Assembly (NCBI GenBank): GCA_021772215.1
Contig: JAJFMK010000174.1
Span: forward strand, 1-8,678
Reading direction: 5' to 3'
DNA: 8,678 nucleotides
Origin: Chlamydiota bacterium
Lineage (GTDB): Bacteria; Chlamydiota; Chlamydiia; Chlamydiales; JAJFMK01
In this document: in pieces, positions 5,951 to 8,678 of the stretch
Numbering within the stretch: the first letter of the stretch is position 1
How the letters are laid out: every line of letters starts with the position of its first letter
Translations under genes and position numbers: made by a program
The notes under the pieces: generated by a model
Databases searched by the model: none
The model's input: only the letters and a program-made list of their open reading frames with translations
What the model was told of the DNA's origin: nothing

Positions 5951-6688
5951 AGAGACTGTCTGTCTTTCGGTTCGGCCGGAGAAAGAGCCTTTGTGAGATT
6001 CCAGAGGGAAGCCTAACAAGGGGTGATCTGCATCGCCGCTAAATTCACAGCACCAGCTGTAGAGATATTGCATCCTTAAAGAAAGAGAGCAGGTGACCTT
6101 CTGTTCCAATCCTAAACCAAGACGACCTGTCGAGTAAGAATTAAATTCGCTGCCCCAATCAATCGTATTTGAGCTATCTGCGTCGATCAAAGGTATCAGA
6201 TGAGAGTTAGCGCGTATTTTTGTTTTCCCAAATCCTACACCGCCAACTAAATAGAGAAGTAGACAATCATTGATGACGAATCCTGGCCTTAAATCGACTG
6301 TTAACTCAGCGGTGGGTTGGTGAAGTGAGAAGCTGTCAGATAGCAGGAGGTCATTAGGGGTATCAGTGCTGGCTGTGTTTACATCAAGTTTGGTTTTGAT
6401 ATCAGAAAAGTTGCCTCCAACTTCTATACCAAAATAACCACAGCCGCTTTGCCATCCATATCCTAGAAACAGTTCGCCAAGTGGCTCGATATCGTAAAGG
6501 TGGCTACTGCTGGTCGAGGAGAGCTGTTGATCAACGTTAGCTCCACTGAAGTTCCTCTCATATTTTACCAAACCTGTGGCAGCAGCTCCTCCGACGCCGG
6601 CGTAGAAGCCGTCGAAGGCACCTTCGGCTTGAAGAGAGGCGGTGATAAGGAAAAGGGGGGTGATAAGTATTTTTATGATGTTTGACAT
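5924..6688 (-). CDS. Small outer-membrane beta-barrel protein (Omp25/OmpA-barrel-like)
   Basis: The product is 254 residues. Residues 1-21 form a signal peptide ending SLQA, with probable cleavage before Glu22. The mature protein opens with FDGFYAGVGGAA, the usual first strand of small Omp25-like or opacity-type barrels. It continues with alternating-residue strands rich in aromatics and glycine, such as LFLGYGW, YFGIEVGG, LLYLVGGVGFG and RLGLGLEQ. The last strand, QTVSLALIYYFG, has the terminal Phe pattern read by the BAM complex, but with one extra Gly. Length and pattern suggest about eight strands. Five cysteines (C83, C142, C200, C213, C214) would fit a disulphide-linked chlamydial envelope. 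The ATG lies inside the end of trhO (16-base overlap), with AAAGG eight bases upstream, so translation is probably coupled to trhO. The 3' end overlaps the AAA+ remnant antisense by 27 bases. Specific function unknown. Confidence 0.82.
   Translation of the reverse strand: MSNIIKILITPLFLITASLQAEGAFDGFYAGVGGAAATGLVKYERNFSGANVDQQLSSTSSSHLYDIEPLGELFLGYGWQSGCGYFGIEVGGNFSDIKTKLDVNTASTDTPNDLLLSDSFSLHQPTAELTVDLRPGFVINDCLLLYLVGGVGFGKTKIRANSHLIPLIDADSSNTIDWGSEFNSYSTGRLGLGLEQKVTCSLSLRMQYLYSWCCEFSGDADHPLLGFPLESHKGSFSGRTERQTVSLALIYYFG
5930..5961 (+). repeat. 32-base exact direct repeat, copy 2
   Basis: Identical to 3795-3826. Here the bases serve two genes: on the plus strand the end and stop of the AAA+ remnant, and on the minus strand the last beta-strand codons of the outer-membrane protein. 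The similarity goes on for a few more bases if a two-base gap is allowed. Confidence 0.9.
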
Positions 6689-7608
6689 AGGTGAAGCCTT
6701 TTAAATGGTTTATGGCGCTCCTGTTCGTGGTAGGGGCGTACACGTTCTTGTTTTGTGCAATCTGTGCAGCAGCAGCCGATGTGTTCTTTAAGGCAGCTTT
6801 TACAGGATAGGAAAAGGTCGTTACACTCCATATTGGCGCAGTTGTAGTAGTCATCGATTTCAGAGGAGCAAAAAGAGCAGCGGCCGACCGTTTCGGTAGG
6901 CTCTTCGCTGATAGGAACAACTAGGCGGTCGTCGAAGACGAAGAGTTTGCCCTCCCAATGTTTACTGCCCTCTTTGAGTCCGTAGTTGATGATGCCGCCG
7001 CCGAGCTGGTAGACAGTTTTGAAGCCGCGGCGAAGGAGCATTGAGGAGAAGAGCTCGCAGCGGATGCCGCCGGTGCAGCACATCATGACCGGTTTTTCTG
7101 GGTTATGCTCTTGTTTGAGGTCGTCGGCCCATTTTTCGAAATCACGAAAGGTGTTGCAGGGTGGCTTCTTCGAGCCCTTAAAGCGTCCTATCTCCCACTC
7201 ATAGTCGTTACGCACATCGAATATAGGCGGACAGTCGTCGCTCTCCATCAGCTCGCGCCACTTTTCCGGGGTGACAGAGGTCCCTCGATGCTTCCAGTCG
7301 ATGTCGATGTCGATAGCGACAAGTTTGGGTCTTGTCTTGATGGTTAAACGGGGAAAGCAGTGCTCATGCCATGTGTGGAGCTTGAAGACCACATCTTCGA
7401 AGGGGGAGTGGCTCTTTAGCCACTCCATGTAGGCGTTGGCAGCTTCGGGAGTGGCGGACATCTGTCCATTGATCCCATGTTCAGCGACGTAGATGCGTCC
7501 CATCAGGTCATGCTCTTGGCAAAACGCCTTTTGAGCTTTGACTTCGGCTTTAGGGTCTTCGAGCTTTGCGATGTGGTAGAAGGCTAAAACGAGGTGGGAG
7601 TCGTCCAT
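6673..7608 (-). CDS. trhO: tRNA uridine(34) hydroxylase, rhodanese family (UPF0176)
   Basis: The product is 311 residues, normal for TrhO (formerly YceA/UPF0176). The N-terminal part (1-100) has the family's GRI.VAEHGING signature at 38-48. The rhodanese domain (about 115-225) contains PPIFDVRNDYEWEIGRF and the active-site loop CTGGIRCE, with the predicted catalytic Cys178. The C-terminal tail (244-284) is a cysteine cluster of CxxC pairs (C244/C247, C269/C272, C281/C284 among others), probably binding zinc. TrhO makes 5-hydroxyuridine at the wobble base of tRNAs using oxygen; this comes from E. coli family members and is not visible here. The start ATG is six bases after the trxA stop, and the 3' end overlaps the next gene by 16 bases, so it lies inside a cotranscribed cluster. 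Only a weak ribosome-binding site is seen. Family call firm. Confidence 0.93.
   Translation of the reverse strand: MDDSHLVLAFYHIAKLEDPKAEVKAQKAFCQEHDLMGRIYVAEHGINGQMSATPEAANAYMEWLKSHSPFEDVVFKLHTWHEHCFPRLTIKTRPKLVAIDIDIDWKHRGTSVTPEKWRELMESDDCPPIFDVRNDYEWEIGRFKGSKKPPCNTFRDFEKWADDLKQEHNPEKPVMMCCTGGIRCELFSSMLLRRGFKTVYQLGGGIINYGLKEGSKHWEGKLFVFDDRLVVPISEEPTETVGRCSFCSSEIDDYYNCANMECNDLFLSCKSCLKEHIGCCCTDCTKQERVRPYHEQERHKPFKRLHLCQTS
6697..6702 (-). promoter_or_regulatory. Ribosome-binding site of the outer-membrane protein gene
   Basis: AAAAGG on the minus strand lies eight bases before the ATG at 6688, within the coding sequence of trhO. It supports this start, which also puts the signal peptide at the N-terminus. 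Confidence 0.6.
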
Positions 7609-7614
7609 AGAAAA

Positions 7615-7938
7615 TTAGTTGAGCGCCTCGTCAACCAGCTTTTTGATTCCCTCTTCGTCGAGGATACCGACGTAACGGCTCACCTCTTTACCGTCGCGGT
7701 AGACCACGAGAGTTGGGATGGAGCTTACCTGCGCTTGAGCTGTTGTGTTTTGCGCCTTTTCAACGTCGAGCTTAGCGATTTTAGCTTTGCCTTTGTAGTC
7801 GACAGCTAGCTTTTCAACAATCGGGGCGATCATACGGCAGGGGCCACACCAGTCGGCGTAGTAGTCGACCAGGGTTACACCCTTGGAAGTTTTTTCTTGA
7901 AAGTTGCTGTCATCTAGGTACTCAATATCGTCCGCCAT
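7615..7938 (-). CDS. trxA: Thioredoxin
   Basis: The product is 107 residues, the standard length for a single-domain cytoplasmic thioredoxin. The redox site is WCGPC with Cys31 and Cys34, preceded by VDYYADW. The cis-proline before strand 4 is Pro75 in SSIPTLVVYRDG, and the C-terminal helix LVDEALN is intact. It reduces disulphides in cytoplasmic proteins, recharged by thioredoxin reductase, which is not in this window. There is no signal peptide. The start is well supported by an AAGGAG site seven bases upstream, the best ribosome-binding site in the window. It follows trmL after 37 bases and precedes trhO by six. The trmL-trxA neighbourhood is, from memory, also present in Chlamydia. Confidence 0.96.
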   Translation of the reverse strand: MADDIEYLDDSNFQEKTSKGVTLVDYYADWCGPCRMIAPIVEKLAVDYKGKAKIAKLDVEKAQNTTAQAQVSSIPTLVVYRDGKEVSRYVGILDEEGIKKLVDEALN

Positions 7939-7945
7939 CTCATTT

Positions 7946-7951
7946 CTCCTT
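7946..7951 (-). promoter_or_regulatory. Strong ribosome-binding site of trxA
   Basis: AAGGAG on the minus strand, seven bases before the trxA ATG. It contrasts with the missing sites in front of the SNF2, cysteine-rich and both AAA+ genes. Confidence 0.8.
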
Positions 7952-7963
7952 AGTTAACTATTA

Positions 7964-7992
7964 AATATCTCAAAATTATGGCTTTTTTGCAA
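7964..7992 (-). promoter_or_regulatory. Possible internal promoter for trxA
   Basis: On the minus strand TTGCAA (7992-7987), a 17-base spacer and GATATT (7969-7964) overlap the trmL stop and the short AT-rich gap before trxA. Each box matches 4 of 6 consensus bases. This would let trxA and trhO be expressed without trmL. Weak evidence. Confidence 0.25.
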
Positions 7993-8422
7993 GGTGAAGC
8001 GCGCCATATAGACCAATGCCAACAGAGGTGGCTAGGTTAAGGCAGCGCTTGCCTTCGATCATCGGAATGTGCACAAAGCGCTCTTCCCACTTCTCAAAAA
8101 AGTGAGGGGGTAGTCCTGCGGTTTCTGAGCCAAAAATGAGGATGTGATCATCGCTGTATTCGATATCGGTATAGTTTTTTTTAGCGTGGCTTGAAAAGAG
8201 TGAGAAGGGGCAAGAGGTTTGATCAAGGTAGGATTCGAGGTCGTCGATAAAGTCGACGTTGACACCCTCCCAATAGTCGAGGCCGGCTCTCTTCAGATGG
8301 CGGCTGGCTGTGCTAAAGCCTAAGGGGCGCACCAAAATGAGATCTGTCCCTGTTACAGCGCAGGTGCGGACGACGTTGCCTGTATTTTGTGGAATCTGCG
8401 GCTGAAAAAGAATAATCTTCAA
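7976..8422 (-). CDS. trmL: tRNA (cytidine/uridine-34-2'-O)-methyltransferase, SPOUT family
   Basis: The product is 148 residues, typical of TrmL (YibK), the short SPOUT methyltransferase without an RNA-binding extension. All three family motifs are present: IPQNTGNVVRTCA (10-22), ILIFGSETAGLP (95-106) and IPMIEGKRCLNLATSVGIGLYGAL (119-142), which form the knotted AdoMet site. The last motif has Cys in place of the usual Ser of RSLNL, and Ala-Thr where many members have Ser-Asn. TrmL methylates the wobble ribose of certain leucine tRNAs. The start codon is TTG. It fits because the family begins right at K-I-I-L-F-Q-P-Q-I-P-Q-N and an in-frame TAG lies directly upstream. No Shine-Dalgarno is visible. 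It is the first gene of the minus-strand cluster trmL-trxA-trhO-OMP. Family call firm; tRNA target from E. coli knowledge. Confidence 0.93.
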   Translation of the reverse strand: MKIILFQPQIPQNTGNVVRTCAVTGTDLILVRPLGFSTASRHLKRAGLDYWEGVNVDFIDDLESYLDQTSCPFSLFSSHAKKNYTDIEYSDDHILIFGSETAGLPPHFFEKWEERFVHIPMIEGKRCLNLATSVGIGLYGALHLAKKP

Positions 8423-8445
8423 CTAAGTTTTTGATTTATCATCGA

Positions 8446-8485
8446 CGCCGTAAAACCCTTCCGTTCAGGGGAGGGATATAAGGCG
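8446..8485. other. 40-base imperfect palindrome upstream of trmL
   Basis: A 7-bp stem CCCTTCC/GGGAGGG (one G-U pair on the plus strand) encloses a GTTCAG loop at 8456-8475. It is flanked by symmetrical six-base spacers and an outer CGCC/GGCG stem. It has no T-run, so it is not a classical terminator. It could be an operator before the trmL cluster or an insertion-sequence end hairpin. The form C-rich, GTTCA, G-rich resembles IS200/IS605-type right-end hairpins as I remember them, but no transposase is beside it. Confidence 0.5.
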
Positions 8486-8525
8486 CCTCTTGTTGTAAAC
8501 TTTCCTAACATATATACTAACCTTA

Positions 8526-8660
8526 CTGTTGATGGAACAGGCTGAGACAAGTTCCTCTAAACAAACCATCATTAAAAATTAGCTCTCGGAATAGATAGCT
8601 TGGGTATCCAAATCCCTAGAAGCCCTCTCCACACCTTAATTGTGGTACGAGCAGAGGAAC
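8526..8660. other. Hairpin-dense region without a gene, possible structured RNA
   Basis: I find no coding sequence in 8423-8678. Several perfect short stems cluster here: CTGTT/AACAG (8526-8540), GGAAC/GTTCC (8534-8555), TTGG-GTAT-CCAA (8600-8611), and a 10-bp helix CCTCTCCACA (8624-8633) with TGTGG (8641-8645) and AGAGG (8653-8657) around a seven-base bulge. A competing long-range stem pairs GTTCCTCT (8551-8558) with AGAGGAAC (8653-8660). This could be a non-coding RNA or the edge of a mobile element that continues past the window. Strand and boundaries unknown. Confidence 0.3.
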
Positions 8661-8678
8661 CCTTAATCGGGAGAAGCC

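Noticed and set aside
6558..6920. 120-codon minus-strand frame across the trhO-OMP junction
   Set aside because: It is a shifted frame over two well-supported genes, with low-complexity Ala/Thr and Arg runs.
7019..7347. Two short plus-strand frames
   Set aside because: They are antisense to trhO, whose rhodanese motifs are unambiguous.
8575..8678. Open plus-strand frame of ~34 codons running off the right edge, considered as a tnpB end
   Set aside because: No zinc-finger or DRDxNAA motif of TnpB is present and the piece is too short to identify; only the hairpins are reported.
1..8678. CRISPR arrays, toxin-antitoxin pairs, tRNA genes, prophage attachment sites
   Set aside because: No regularly spaced repeats, no small gene pair of a known toxin-antitoxin type, and no cloverleaf or T-loop consensus was seen on either strand.

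Overview
The window looks like chromosomal DNA of a chlamydia-like bacterium (phylum Chlamydiota; family not resolvable from this piece). The main support is the gene order trmL-trxA, which I recall as a neighbouring pair in Chlamydia, together with a SNF2-type helicase next to an uncharacterised cysteine-rich gene, weak or absent Shine-Dalgarno sites, and a small cysteine-containing outer-membrane beta-barrel. This assignment rests on memory of these families, not on a search.

Layout. Positions 1-1275 (minus) hold the N-terminal 425 codons of an SNF2 helicase that runs off the left edge. Divergent from it, 1287-2087 (plus) encodes a conserved cysteine-rich protein with a DUF116-like pattern. 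Next come two long convergent paralogues, 2127-3815 (plus, 562 aa) and 3911-5563 (minus, 550 aa). Each has an N-terminal helical region, a tight two-helix membrane hairpin, a CPxxCPG motif, one AAA+ module resembling the first ATPase domain of ClpA/ClpB, and a coiled-coil C-terminus resembling a ClpB middle domain. A third copy survives only as its last ~107 codons (about 5621-5950, plus) and is a pseudogene. Its 3' end overlaps, antisense, the last codons of an outer-membrane protein gene (5924-6688, minus).

The right part is a tight minus-strand cluster, transcribed right to left: trmL (tRNA 2'-O-methyltransferase), trxA (thioredoxin), trhO (rhodanese-type tRNA U34 hydroxylase) and the outer-membrane protein. 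Gaps are 37 bp and 6 bp, followed by a 16-bp overlap. The shared theme of the first three is tRNA wobble modification and thiol chemistry. The last 256 bases (8423-8678) contain no gene I can defend, but several hairpins.

The most interesting parts are (i) the membrane-anchored, single-ring ClpB-like ATPase family, whose bilobed hydrophobic hairpin recalls chlamydial inclusion-membrane (Inc) proteins; (ii) the history of the three copies, in which the intact plus-strand gene carries on its antisense strand a fossil of the outer-membrane protein's last codons, including an in-frame stop; and (iii) start regions where a promoter-like -10 box sits exactly six bases before the start codon, suggesting leaderless transcripts. 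No tRNA, rRNA, CRISPR array or complete insertion sequence was found.
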